From JAHEFT01 sp963700705 (lineage in GTDB: Bacteria; Pseudomonadota; Gammaproteobacteria; Xanthomonadales; SZUA-36): a stretch of DNA of 64,000 nt. Positions 10,756-20,210 of this stretch are shown here, one piece after another. The notes below the pieces were generated by a model. The model was not told the DNA's origin and ran no database searches. It saw only the letters and a program-made list of their open reading frames with translations. The stretch lies in NCBI GenBank assembly GCA_963700705.1, contig CAVOYQ010000011.1, positions 1 to 64,000 on the forward strand, read 5' to 3'. The number at the start of each line of letters is the position of its first letter. Position 1 is the first letter of the stretch. Position numbers and translations under genes: made by a program.

Positions 10756-11232
10756 TTACTGGTCGCTTGCGATCTGGTCCCGGGCCTGCTCAGGGGTTTT
10801 CCCAAGGGCACAGGATACTTCTTCGGCCAGCAGAACCAGTGACTTTTTCATGTGCTCCCGGTCTGTTGCCCGCAGGGTTCCTTCGGCTTCCAGCTTGCTC
10901 AACCCTTTGTAGACATCGGCATAGGCGAACGGGTCGCCACCTTCCATTGCAACCTGGTTGGCGTTGGCACGGGCTTTCCACTCTTTTTTGACCTTGCCGT
11001 CCCATCCCTCGAGATGCTTGAGCAATTGTTTTGCTTCGCTGGCGCTTATCGGTTTCCGGACGGTTTCAGCCAGATCCTCTTCCCGGAGCATCAATACCAG
11101 GCCTTCGCGTTCAAAAACCACCTTGGCAAAAATGGTTTCCTTTTCTCCTGAAAAGCTGCGCTTGCGAATTGACTCGACCTTACCGATTCCGTGGATGGGA
11201 TGATGAACGTTATCTCCTTTGCCGATGGTAAT
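10756..11232 (-). CDS. CarD/CdnL-family transcription regulator, apparent ATT start
   Basis: The 158-residue product begins with an RNA-polymerase-interacting (Tudor-like) domain, ITIGKGDNVHHPIHGIGKV, followed by FAKVVFEREGLVLML and a helical C-terminal domain. CarD proteins bind the RNA polymerase beta subunit and stabilise open promoter complexes. In this frame there is no ATG, GTG or TTG between the upstream stop TAA and residue 39 (GTG 11121), and starting there would delete the interaction domain. AGGAG is placed 7 bases before ATT at 11230-11232, so ATT is the best start. A base error turning ATG into ATT is the alternative. A sigma70-type promoter lies upstream at 11287-11315. Confidence 0.8.
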   Translation of the reverse strand: MTIGKGDNVHHPIHGIGKVESIRKRSFSGEKETIFAKVVFEREGLVLMLREEDLAETVRKPISASEAKQLLKHLEGWDGKVKKEWKARANANQVAMEGGDPFAYADVYKGLSKLEAEGTLRATDREHMKKSLVLLAEEVSCALGKTPEQARDQIASDQ

Positions 11233-11286
11233 ACGCCTTCTCCTGGGATGTGGTTGCCGAAGTGGTTTAATTTATTAAGAATCAGT

Positions 11287-11315
11287 ATGTTACACGATTT
11301 TTGAGCAAAAAACAA
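11287..11315 (-). promoter_or_regulatory. Predicted sigma70-type promoter for carD
   Basis: On the minus strand TTGTTT (11315-11310) and TAACAT (11292-11287) are separated by 17 bases. The expected transcription start lies about 50 bases before the ATT start of the carD-like gene. The surrounding sequence is AT-rich compared with its neighbours. This is prediction from sequence only. Confidence 0.5.
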
Positions 11316-11325
11316 TACGAAACGT

Positions 11326-12972
11326 TCAATGAATCCGATTCACTAAAGCCTTGAACCGGGGGGTTTCACGCAGAGAATCAAGGTCGCTGTCGATTTCCAG
11401 CCATGCCCGGTCTCCCCAACCCCGCTCAACCGCACTTTCCAGCAATTCGAGTGCGCGATCGGCATCTCCTCCCATGGAGAACAGGCAGGCGATATTATAG
11501 AGCACCAGCGGCTCGTCCTCTCCCCGGGCCATTGCCTCCTCTGCCATCTTCATTCCCTTCTCCATTTCACCGACGTTGCACAACTGGTTTGCGGCCATGC
11601 AAAGCGCCCGTGTGTCATGGGGATTCATCTTGAGGTGGCGGTCAATCAAATCGATTGAGAATAGCCGCGCCTTCATTTCGTCGTGCTTGCGATTCAGCGA
11701 AGCATAGGCCTGGCCCAGAAAAACTGCCGGCTGGTAATCGGTTGGACTCACTTCCATCGCTTTGAGGTACATGTCGGCCGCACGCTCAAACTTGCCCTGG
11801 GAAGAGCTGGCCAGACCAAAATAGTAATAGGCTTCGAACAGGTTCGGATTCAGCTCGATCGCTTTGACAAACTCCTGTTCAGCCTCCAGGTATTGTTCGC
11901 TGATGAACATCGCCAGCCCCCGCGAGGCGCGTGCTTCCGCTGAATCCGGATCCAGTTCAATGGCTTTTTCACTTGCCCGCAGGGCTTTTTCAGCATTTTC
12001 CTGGCTGGCGTCCGCGTAACGAAACATATGCGAATACGCGTCTGCGATCCCGGCATAGGCCAGGGCATATTTGGCGTCCAGCGCAATCGCCTCGTTGAAC
12101 ATGCCAATGGCGTGTTCATAATCGCGCAGAGTCATCGTGTACATGTAACTGCGGCCACGCAGGTAGAAATCGTAAGCCCTTGCGTCTGATGTGGCGACGT
12201 TCTGAATGGCCCTGCGCTCCTTCGGGCTCAGGGTGATTTGCAGGGCATCGGTGATACTCTGCGCAATATCATCCTGGATAGCGAACACGTCTTTCATTTC
12301 CCGGTCGTAGGTTTCCGACCACAGGTGCGAATCGCTGGCGGCGTCGATCAACTGGGCCGTGATGCGTACCCGGTCCCCGGCCCGGCGAATACTGCCCTCC
12401 AGGACGGAATCGACGCGCAGTTCTTTCGCCACGTTCGGAATGCTGATTTCCTTGCCCTTGAAAATGAAAGAAGACGTTCTTGATGCCACCCGCAGTTCCG
12501 GTAATTTGACCAGCAGGTTCAGGATTTCTTCGGAAATGCCGTCACTGAAGTACTCGTTCTCAATGTCGCCGCTCATGTTCACGAAAGGCAAAACCGCGAT
12601 GGATTTCCTGCCGTCCAGTTCAGCGGGAAATTCGCGGGCGGTACGCGGTTCTTTTACGATCACGGATTTTGTGACCGTACCGGGAACAGCGGCGGCCAGG
12701 TTCTGCGCAGGACCCGGGTCGCGATGGACGCCGCCCGGCCCGATATCGAACGCCCAGGCCAGCACCACGGCAATGAAAAACCCCAGCACAACGAGAACCG
12801 TGACCAGCGTGGCCGCCCAGTCAGGGAGGTTCAGATTGGGCAATACCGTCGAGGCAACCTCGATCACAAACCAGCCGGCGATGGCGTAAAGCACAACCAC
12901 GCGCACCACCCGGCGGCGTTTCAACTCGGACCAGAACGTGCCGATTGAAGATTGTGCGGGTCGTTCATCCAT
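11326..12972 (-). CDS. TolB-like / tetratricopeptide repeat membrane protein
   Basis: This 548-residue protein has an N-terminal cytoplasmic basic segment (WSELKRRRVVRVVVLY), then two transmembrane helices (about residues 25-75). A FlgO/TolB-like domain follows, with KSIAVLPFVNMSGD, EYFSDGISEEILNLL and VLEGSIRRAGDRVRITAQLIDA. From about residue 250 onward come six or more TPR units. Proteins of this build are frequent in gammaproteobacteria, often annotated as adenylate-cyclase-associated, but here there is no cyclase or winged-helix output domain. The role is presumably scaffolding or sensing at the inner membrane. It lies alone, between carD and a 219-bp non-coding stretch. Confidence 0.8.
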   Translation of the reverse strand: MDERPAQSSIGTFWSELKRRRVVRVVVLYAIAGWFVIEVASTVLPNLNLPDWAATLVTVLVVLGFFIAVVLAWAFDIGPGGVHRDPGPAQNLAAAVPGTVTKSVIVKEPRTAREFPAELDGRKSIAVLPFVNMSGDIENEYFSDGISEEILNLLVKLPELRVASRTSSFIFKGKEISIPNVAKELRVDSVLEGSIRRAGDRVRITAQLIDAASDSHLWSETYDREMKDVFAIQDDIAQSITDALQITLSPKERRAIQNVATSDARAYDFYLRGRSYMYTMTLRDYEHAIGMFNEAIALDAKYALAYAGIADAYSHMFRYADASQENAEKALRASEKAIELDPDSAEARASRGLAMFISEQYLEAEQEFVKAIELNPNLFEAYYYFGLASSSQGKFERAADMYLKAMEVSPTDYQPAVFLGQAYASLNRKHDEMKARLFSIDLIDRHLKMNPHDTRALCMAANQLCNVGEMEKGMKMAEEAMARGEDEPLVLYNIACLFSMGGDADRALELLESAVERGWGDRAWLEIDSDLDSLRETPRFKALVNRIH

Positions 12973-13169
12973 CTGGTGCAGTCCCTCGTGATCTTCCGTG
13001 AAGGGTTGATCATACAGGCAAGAGGCGAATTACGGAATGATGACCTGGTCAACCAATTGGCCCAGGTGACGGTGACAAGGCGGTTTTGCCGCAGGCAAAG
13101 AAGCCCTGACGGAATGCCGCGGCGCGTTCGCGATCAGCTCCGTACGCCAGTCGGGGCCGGGTTCGAAGT

Positions 13170-13195
13170 GATTTCGCGAATGAATTCGCTCCTAC
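13170..13195. repeat. REP-type element (GTAGGAGCGA family), single arm
   Basis: The minus-strand sequence begins GTAGGAGCGAATTCATTCGC and closely matches the two arms at 32178-32237. The GTAGGAGCGA core is a known theme of REP/extragenic palindromes in gammaproteobacteria such as Pseudomonas. Here the TAG inside GTAGG is also the stop codon of the LysE-family gene (13194-13192). Confidence 0.75.
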
Positions 13196-13827
13196 GCCTG
13201 GTCCCGGTATGCGGTTGCCAGTTTCAGCGCCAGGATCGCGAAAACGGTGCCGGCCACGCGGTTCAACACGATTTGCGCCCGCCTGGACTTGCCCAGCCGT
13301 TCCCCCAGAAAGCCGGCGAACCAGGAAATGGCACTGAAAACCAGCAGCGCGGCCACGATAAAAATCGCGCCGAACAACACCAGTTGCAACGGCAGTGAGC
13401 CGCGGGACGGATCGGCAAACTGCGGCAGGAACGCCAGGAAAAAAATCGCCACCTTGGGATTGGTCACGTTCATGACGATGCCCCGCAGGTACAGGTGATG
13501 GGAGCGGATGGCCGTGTTCCTCCGTTCCAGGATATCGGAAGTTCCGGCCCGGAACGCCTGCCAGGCGAGCCAGGCCAGGTAAGCCGCGCCAATGATTTTC
13601 AGCGTGTTGAATGCCACTGCCGATGCTGCAAACAGGGCGGCCACGCCGAGCGATACCGCGGCGGTGTGTACCAGCAGCCCGGTGCACAATCCCAGTGTCA
13701 CGAAAAGCCCCGCTGCCCGGCCCTGGATCGCTGACTGGGTCAGGACGAAGATATTGTCGGGGCCGGGGGCCAGCGCCAGCGCCACGGATGCCGTGAAAAA
13801 AACCGCGATTGTTTCAAATGGAATCAT
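13192..13827 (-). CDS. LysE/RhtB-family amino-acid exporter
   Basis: The 211-residue protein has six predicted membrane helices and the family signature ALAPGPDNIFVLTQSAIQG at the N-terminus, then AAYLAWLAWQAFR and NPKVAIFFLAFLPQF. RhtB/LysE proteins export homoserine, threonine, lysine or related amino acids across the inner membrane; specificity cannot be assigned. Its stop codon TAG coincides with the outer bases of a REP-type repeat, so the last codons lie at the edge of the repeat. Length is normal, which argues that little of the protein was lost. Confidence 0.9.
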   Translation of the reverse strand: MIPFETIAVFFTASVALALAPGPDNIFVLTQSAIQGRAAGLFVTLGLCTGLLVHTAAVSLGVAALFAASAVAFNTLKIIGAAYLAWLAWQAFRAGTSDILERRNTAIRSHHLYLRGIVMNVTNPKVAIFFLAFLPQFADPSRGSLPLQLVLFGAIFIVAALLVFSAISWFAGFLGERLGKSRRAQIVLNRVAGTVFAILALKLATAYRDQA

Positions 13828-13948
13828 GGCCGCGCTGTTCTGAATTATGGATGCTTATGATATCCAAACAATGGCATGTGAGCACGGGTCCGGAAACAGA
13901 TTCAACCGGTCAACGGCGGACAGGAAATGAAACGCCGGGGCAGCTAAA

Positions 13949-14218
13949 CTAGTGTACTGCATCGCAATTAATGGCACATTCAGAGGCCCACAAATGATTC
14001 AAGACAAGGCGCAGTTTGCAGTTAATGGTTGTTCCATTAACAAGAACGGCAACGCCGTATTGAGTCATTTGTGGGTCTCCCTTCGGGCGCGGCGAGAAGC
14101 CGTCATCTGCCGCGTTGCGTCTCTTGGCAAGGACCAGCCATTCCCGGCGAGACGCGCCTTACAGCTAACCGCTTCTCGTCACGCTGAAAGTGTCATTAAT
14201 TGCGATGCAGTACACTAG
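13949..14218. mobile_element. MITE-like non-autonomous element with long terminal inverted repeats
   Basis: The first 25 bases (13949-13973, starting CTAGTGTACTGCATCGC) are the perfect reverse complement of the last 25 (14194-14218, ending ACTAG). Pairing extends about 10 bases further inward with two mismatches. CTAG at both ends may be a 4-bp target duplication or part of the repeat. Inside are further inverted repeats: CCCACAAATGA (13987-13997) with TCATTTGTGGG (14065-14075), and GTTAATGG (14021-14028) with CCATTAAC (14034-14041). No transposase is encoded; an open frame across it merely reads the repeats. It sits 54 bp before the MTHFR-like start and may influence that operon. Confidence 0.85.
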
Positions 14219-14272
14219 CGGCATGAAATCGTCACACCAGACTCCGTTCCCGTAACGCCCCGGCGTAGTAAG

Positions 14273-15198
14273 ATGGAAACGTCCGGTCAAATCGTTCAGA
14301 TCAACGCTTCAGGGCACCGGTTTCCCGATAACTGCTGAACTTTTCCTGGCCAGGCGAACCACGGTTGACGAAGCAATGGAGCAGGCCGGCCAGCTGGCCG
14401 GCTGCGTCGATGCCATCCAGGTGGCGGATAACCCCCACAGCTGGGCCCAGATCGCTCCATTGGCACTGGCCAGCCTCCTTATCCGGGAGGGCATTGACCC
14501 CATCCCCAGGCTTGCCTGCCGCGACCGCAACCGTATCGCTTTGCAGAGCGACCTGCTCGGATTGAGGGCGATGGGTGTGAGCAGCGTGGTCCTGGTCAAA
14601 GGCAGCCCGCTTCCCGAAGGAAATGATCTGAAGGCAAAACCCGTGTTTGACCTGAGCTGCCCCGAACTCGTCGCCCTGGCCCAGGCCATGAACGAAGAAG
14701 GCCGGCGTGACGCCGGGCACGAATTCGTGATCGGCACGGGCGCCACCGTGTTTCGGGCCGGAACCCGGCTGGAACGCCGACTACCTGCTGGCCAGGGCCA
14801 TGGCCGGCGCGCGTTTCCTGCAGACCCAGCCCTGCTTCAACCTGGTTCTGCTGCGGCGTTACCTGCAAGGGCTGGTGCAGGCCAAAGTGACCTGGAAATA
14901 CTCGGTAATCGTTACGCTCGCCCCGCTGCCTTCCGCCAAAATGGCCCGCTGGCTGGCTGAAAACAACCGGGGAGCGCTGATTCCGGATGCGCTGATTGAA
15001 CGGCTGGAAAACTCGACAGACCCCGAACAGGAAGGCATTGAAATCTGCGCTGAGCTGATGCGTGAAATCGCCGACATACCCGGCGTATCGGGCATCAACC
15101 TTCTGACACTGGGCAACCCCCGGGCCGTGACCGCTTCGATCAAAGCTTCCGGGCTTCGTCCCACCCTCGACAAACGGGAATCTCATGAGCACCGATAA
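14273..15198 (+). CDS. Methylenetetrahydrofolate reductase-like protein (two frameshifts)
   Basis: Three frames join into one protein of about 305 residues. It begins METSGQIVQINASGHRFP, continues ITAELFLARRTTVDEAM, DPIPRLACRDRNRIALQSDL and MGVSSVVLVKGSP, and ends with ARFLQTQPCFNLVLLRRY, VIVTLAPLPSAKMARWL and PGVSGINLLTLGNP. These match the TIM-barrel MTHFR layout: a conserved acidic residue near the start, the CRDRN segment, and the Q-rich FLQTQ strand. The breaks are at about 14320-14327 and 14750-14765, each one extra base. The start is uncertain. The family interconverts 5,10-methylene- and 5-methyl-tetrahydrofolate. It overlaps the DmdA-like gene by 14 bp, suggesting oxidation of methyl-THF produced by it. 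Confidence 0.75.
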
Positions 15199-16364
15199 AA
15201 ACCACAGCCCCCCTGCCGCAGGCCCGATGCTCACCATCGGACCCCGGGTCCGGAAAGTCACCTTTTTTCGACGCAACCCTGCGCTGGGGCGCGAAGGCTT
15301 TCACCGTGTACAACCACATGTACATGCCTACCCATTACGGCGATCCGGTAGCCGAGTACTGGAGCCTGGTGCGGGACGTCACCTTGTGGGACGTTTCCTG
15401 CCAGAGACAGATCGTGATCAGTGGTCCGGACGCCAGGCCTTTCATGGAATTGCTGACACCCCGCGACCTCTCGAATTGCCCTTCCCACCGTTGCCTGTAC
15501 GTTGTACTGACTGACCAGGACGGCGGCATCGTCAACGACGCAGTACTGATGCACATGCGTGAAAACGAGTTCTGGCTGTCACCCGGCGACGGCGACGTGA
15601 TCCTGTGGGCCCAGGGAATAGCGACCCAGAGCGGGATGGACGTCCGGGTTTCCGAAGGCGACATTTACCCCTTGCAGTTACAGGGACCGAAATCACCACA
15701 CGTGGCCTACCGGCTGTTTGGACAGGCGGCGCTGGACCTGGGCTATTATCACGTCATGGAGACCGAATTGAACGGGCTCAGGATGGCCCTGAGCCGAACG
15801 GGCTGGAGCGGTGAACTGGGTTACGAGTTGTACCTGGAAGACCCTGACCGCGGCGGCGAAGTGTGGGAAACCGTGATGGCTGCCGGCAGGGAGTACAACA
15901 TCGCGCCCGCCGCGCCCAATACCATCCGCAGCATCGAAGGTGGCCTGCTGTCCTATGTGTCCGATATCCGCCGGGAGGACAGCCCGTTCACATTCGGCCT
16001 GGACCGCCTGGTTCACCTGGACAAGAAGGCCCCGTTCATCGGCCGCGAAGCGTTACGAAGAATCAGGGCCGAAGGAAATTTCCGCCGGTTGGTGGGCATC
16101 GAAATCGAGGGCGAGCCGATCAGTCACAACGAAAGTTTCTGGCCGGTGCTCGCGAACGGGGAAAAGACCGGGCACGTCAGCCGCTGTGCCTGGTCGCCGC
16201 GCCTGCGAAGAAACATCGGCTGGGCCAACGTGCCGGCCGCTATGACCGCGCCGGGTTCACGCATGGCCGTCGCATGCCCGGGGGGTCTCCGAGAAGCGAA
16301 AGTCGTCGAAGCGCCGTGGTTTCCGGCTGAAAAAATCATTCCTGCGGGAATCGGGAAAAGCTGA
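15185..16364 (+). CDS. DmdA/GcvT-like tetrahydrofolate-dependent methyltransferase (frameshifted)
   Basis: The joined protein of about 392 residues reads MSTDKNHSPPAAGPMLTIGP, then FFDATLRWGAKAFTVYNHMY after a one-base insertion at about 15253-15262. Marks of the aminomethyltransferase fold follow: LWDVSCQRQIVISGPDA, LMELLTPRDLS-type segment, DGGIVNDAVL, YPLQLQGPKSP, SRTGWSGELGYELYL, and APNTIRSIEGGLLSYVSD. The YNHMYMP and WDVSCQRQ region and the IEGGLLSY segment resemble DMSP demethylase DmdA more than glycine-cleavage T protein or LigM-type O-demethylases, as far as memory of these families allows. It likely transfers a methyl group to tetrahydrofolate in the cytoplasm; substrate is not established. 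metY follows after 19 bp. Confidence 0.75.
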
Positions 16365-16383
16365 AAAGGTTAGGAGGTAACAA

Positions 16384-17679
16384 ATGGCCAAGATCAAAAC
16401 GTACGAACCGGAAACACTGAGCCTGCATGCCGGACAACGCCCGGACCCGCTGACCGGCGCCCGGGCCACGCCCATTTACCAGACCGCCTCCTACGTGTTC
16501 AGGGATACCGACCACGCCGCCTCCATTTTCAATATCGAACGCACCGGCCACGTCTATTCGCGGATATCCAATCCGACCAATGCAGTCCTGGAAGAGCGCA
16601 TCAGCGCCCTGGAAGGCGGGGTCGGAGCCATCGCGACAGCCAGTGGGCAGGCGGCCATGCACCTGGGCATCGCGACGCTGATGGGCGCGGGAGCGCACAT
16701 CGTGTCTTCGCAATCACTGTACGGAGGCTCGCACAACCTGCTGGCCTACACCCTGCCCCGTTTCGGAATTGAAACGACCTTTGTCGATCCCCGGGATCCT
16801 GAAGCCTTCAGAAAAGCGATCCGCCCGAATACCCGTTTGTTGTTCGGTGAAACACTGGGAAATCCCGGACTGGAAGTGCTGGACATTCCGCGCGTCGCAG
16901 CCGTCGCGCACGATGCTGGTCTGCCGCTGATGGTCGATTCGACCTTTACCACGCCCTGGTTGTGCCGGCCGTTCGACCTGGGCGCCGACATCGTGATGCA
17001 TTCGGCGACCAAGTTCCTCAGCGGTCATGGCGTTGTCATCGGCGGCCTGCTGGTGGATGGCGGGCGTTTCGACTGGGAAGCCTCGGGCCTGTTCCCGACC
17101 CTGACCGAGCCGTACGCAGGGTTTCACGACCTGGATTTTGCCGAGGAGTTCGGGCCGGCGGCTTTCATCACGCGCGCACGCAAGGAAGGCGCCCGGGATT
17201 TCGGCGCCTGCATGAGCGCTATGACTTCGTTCCTGATCCTGCAGGGGCTGGAAACCCTGCCCCTGAGAATGGACAGACACGTGGAGAATGCGCGCAAACT
17301 GGTTGCGTACCTGGACGGTCACGAAGCCGTTGAATGGGTTGTATACCCCGAACTCCCCGGACACCCGGACCATGAACTGGCGAAACAATTGCTGCCGAAA
17401 GGTTGCGGCGCGGTCTTCAGCTTCGGGGTCAAAGGCGGGCGCGCCGCCGGGCAACGGTTTATCGAGCGCCTGGAACTGGTCTCCCACCTGGCGAATATCG
17501 GCGACGCCAAGACCCTGGTCATCCACCCGGCCAGCACGACCCACCACCGCATGGATGCCGATGCATTGAAGGCTGCCGGCATTTCCGAAGGCCTGGTGCG
17601 GATATCGGTGGGCATCGAAAACATCGACGACCTGTTCGAAGATATCGGGCAGGGGCTGAAAGCCTCGCAAAAAGCATAG
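16384..17679 (+). CDS. metY: O-acetylhomoserine aminocarboxypropyltransferase-like PLP enzyme (MetY family)
   Basis: The 431-residue protein belongs to the Cys/Met-metabolism PLP family. It shows LSLHAGQRPDPLTGARATPI at the N-terminus, YSRISNPTNAVLEERI, ALEGGVGAIATASGQAA, and the PLP lysine in HSATKFLSGHG. The length and the C-terminal KTLVIHPASTTH favour O-acetylhomoserine sulfhydrylase over cystathionine lyases. It uses O-acetylhomoserine with sulfide or methanethiol to give homocysteine or methionine. TAGGAGG (16372-16378) is a strong ribosome-binding site. It stands third in the operon after the DmdA-like gene, so methanethiol or sulfide from methylated sulfur compounds is a plausible co-substrate (inference). 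Confidence 0.9.
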   Translation: MAKIKTYEPETLSLHAGQRPDPLTGARATPIYQTASYVFRDTDHAASIFNIERTGHVYSRISNPTNAVLEERISALEGGVGAIATASGQAAMHLGIATLMGAGAHIVSSQSLYGGSHNLLAYTLPRFGIETTFVDPRDPEAFRKAIRPNTRLLFGETLGNPGLEVLDIPRVAAVAHDAGLPLMVDSTFTTPWLCRPFDLGADIVMHSATKFLSGHGVVIGGLLVDGGRFDWEASGLFPTLTEPYAGFHDLDFAEEFGPAAFITRARKEGARDFGACMSAMTSFLILQGLETLPLRMDRHVENARKLVAYLDGHEAVEWVVYPELPGHPDHELAKQLLPKGCGAVFSFGVKGGRAAGQRFIERLELVSHLANIGDAKTLVIHPASTTHHRMDADALKAAGISEGLVRISVGIENIDDLFEDIGQGLKASQKA

Positions 17680-17690
17680 GGAAAAAGAAA

Positions 17691-18480
17691 GTGCAATTGA
17701 CCATCAATGGTGACGACGTCTACGTAGCAACCGGAAACCGGGACCCGGACCCCGCAAAACCGACTGTTTTGTTCGTACATGGCACAGGCCAAGACCACAG
17801 CATTTGGGTGTTGCCAACGCGTTATTTTGTGCGCCATGATCGAAACGTACTGGCCGTGGATCTACCCGGTCACGGCCGCTCCGGCGGAGCGCCCTTGAAG
17901 AACTGTCGAGGCGATGGCGGACTGGCTGGTGGAAGTGCTCGATGCCAGCGGGATTTCGTCCGCTGCAGTGGTGGGGCACAGCCTGGGTTCACTGGTGGCA
18001 ATCGCCGCTGCCGCGCGGCATCCCTTGCGGGTCAGGGCGATTGCATTGGTTGGCACCACCGTACCGATGCCGGTTTCGGATGTTTTGCTGGAAAAGGCGA
18101 AGGAGAACAGGCACGAAGCCATCGAAATGCTGAATTTTTGGGGTTTCAGCAAGGCGGCCCAACTGGGCGGCAATGCGACGCCCGGAAACTGGATGCTGGG
18201 AGGCGGCCTGCGCTTGATGGAGAAAGCCGGGCCGGGTGTGATTTATGCCGACCTGGTGGCTTGTAATGGTTATCTGGACGGGATGGAGCACGCGAAATCC
18301 GTAGAGTGCCCCGCCCTCCTGATACTCGGCGAGCGTGACATGCTCACGCCTGTCCGGTCAGCGATGCGGCTGGCGGATGCGCTACCAAACGCCGAGAGAG
18401 TGGTACTCGAGGGCTCCGGCCACGCACTTTTGGCCGAGCGGCCCGACTCCGTTTTGGACCAATTGATCAGAGTGGTATAG
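17691..18480 (+). CDS. Alpha/beta hydrolase (frameshifted)
   Basis: A GTG start at 17691, 11 bp after metY, opens MQLTINGDDVYVATGNRDP and the oxyanion motif VLFVHGTGQDHSIW. After one extra base at about 17896-17902 (PLK then TVEAMADWL), the second frame gives the nucleophile elbow VVGHSLGSLV, the acid region LILGERDMLTP and the catalytic histidine in LEGSGHALL. The full triad Ser-Asp-His is therefore present in about 262 residues. It probably hydrolyses an ester, thioester or lactone; the substrate is unknown. As the last gene in the one-carbon/sulfur operon it may process the demethylated product. Confidence 0.8.
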
Positions 18481-18533
18481 GACAATGAGAAATCCCGATT
18501 CTTCAACGAGATCAGGTGTCATGACCTGCCGGT

Positions 18534-20202
18534 TCAAAGACACGGAAAAGCCCGGTCGATAATTGCCTGGCAATTCACCCCTGCGGGGAGCTCACCATAC
18601 AAATGAGGTGCAGGACTGCCCAGCCTGGATGCACAAAATGCATGGGCTGTTTCAGCCGTGGAATGCTGGATGAGCAGGGCCGCCTGCAGTGTCACGGCCA
18701 TGTTTCCAAGAACCGTACGGCAGCGAAATTCCAGCTCTTGACCGTCTGCCAGCTGGTTTTTCAGTGCCTTGACCGCCGCATCAAAAAGAGCGTTCCGGCC
18801 CGCCGCCCCGTTCAATTCGCTGAAAAAGGCCTGGATGACTTCAGGCTCTTTTTGCATGACACGCAGCAAATCCAGGCCCTGGACGTTTCCACTGCCTTCC
18901 CAAACCGCATTCACGGGCGACTCCCGGAACAGCCGCGGCATGATGCTGTCTTCCATCAAACCGCTGCCGCCAATGCATTCCATAGCTTCGACCGCATGTC
19001 CTGCTGAACGTTTACAGATCCAGTACTTGCCCAGTAATCGTGCCGAGCCGGACCATCTGCTTTTCGTGCCCGGAATCATCGCGGCTGTCCAGGGCCCTGG
19101 CAATCCGCAGGGTCAGCACCATTGCCGCTTCACTTTCCAATGCCAGGTCAGCCAGCACGTTTTGCATCAGTGGCTGGTCGATCAGGAGCTTGCCGAAAGC
19201 TTCGCGTTGCCTGCAGTGATGAATGGCCTGGACCACTGCCTGGCGCATGCCTGCCGAAGAACCAATCATGCAGTCAAAACGCGTCATCGCAACCATGTCG
19301 ATGATCGTCCGGACACCCCGCCCTTCCTGCCCAACCATAATGGCGTATGCCCCGCGTAACTCCACTTCACTGGAAGCGTTGGAGACATTACCCATCTTGT
19401 TCTTCAGCTGTTGAATCTGCATCGAGTTCAACGTGCCATCCGGCCGCCAGCGCGGCATGAAATAGCAGGAAAGCCCGCCCTCACTCTGGGCCAGCACCAG
19501 GAAAGCATCACACATGGGGGCAGAGACGAAATACTTGTGCCCGACCAGGCTGTAGACCTGCCCGGGGCCCGGCTTCTCGACCGGATACGCCCGGGTCGTG
19601 TTGGTCCGGACGTCGGATCCCCCTTGTTTCTCGGTCATGGCCATGCCGATGGTGATACTCGATTTTTCTTCAATAGGCACATTGCGGGGGTCGTAGCCGG
19701 TGTTCAGGATCTTTTCCGCATATCGCGCGTATACATCAGCTTGATGCGCCAGCGCAGGAATAACCGCCGAGGTCATCGTGACCGGGCAGCCGTGGCCGGC
19801 CTCCACCTGTGCCATCAGGTAATACCTGGCAGCCCGGGCAACCTGGGCCCCTTTACCCGGGGTGGCCCAGTGCGAGGCGTGAAGACCACGAGCAAGGGAG
19901 ATCCGCATCAGTTCGTGGTAGGACGGGTGAAATCGAACCTCGTTGATCCGGCGGCCGTGACGATCGTGGGTTTGAAACCCTGGTTGGTTTTCGTTGGCCT
20001 GAAAGCCGAGGTCGATGAACTCCGCCGTTCCCGTGAGATCGCCAAATTCCGTGAGTTCAGCGTTGGCCCAGCCTGCCCCCTCCCGCTCTACTGCTTCCCG
20101 CAGGGCCGGATCCCGCAGGTACGGATTGTAGTTTTCAAGCGGAACCGGCTGGTTTTCCACGCAATGCGTTTCGGCCATCCAGTCAGTATCGGAAGCCGTC
20201 AT
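18534..20202 (-). CDS. AidB-like acyl-CoA dehydrogenase (frameshifted)
   Basis: The start ATG at 20202 lies 8 bases after the fadD stop. The protein of about 555 residues shows HCVENQPVPLENYNPYL, MAMTEKQGGSDVRTNTTRAY (flavin/substrate loop), GQEGRGVRTIIDMVAMTRFD and, after one extra base at about 19030-19045, LLGKYWICKR, ECIGGSGLMEDSIMPRLFRE and AVWEGSGNVQGLDLLRVM. These are diagnostic for the AidB/isovaleryl-CoA-dehydrogenase branch, FAD-dependent. E. coli AidB is linked to alkylation response, but here the operon context with FadD and an RND pump suggests acyl-CoA metabolism. It is the last gene of the lipid operon and convergent with the hydrolase. Confidence 0.82.
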
Positions 20203-20210
20203 GGCCAGCT

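Noticed and set aside
13952..14218. Small protein of 88 residues between the exporter and the MTHFR-like gene
   Set aside because: The open frame exactly spans the MITE-like element and both its ends read the terminal inverted repeats. Nothing else supports coding.
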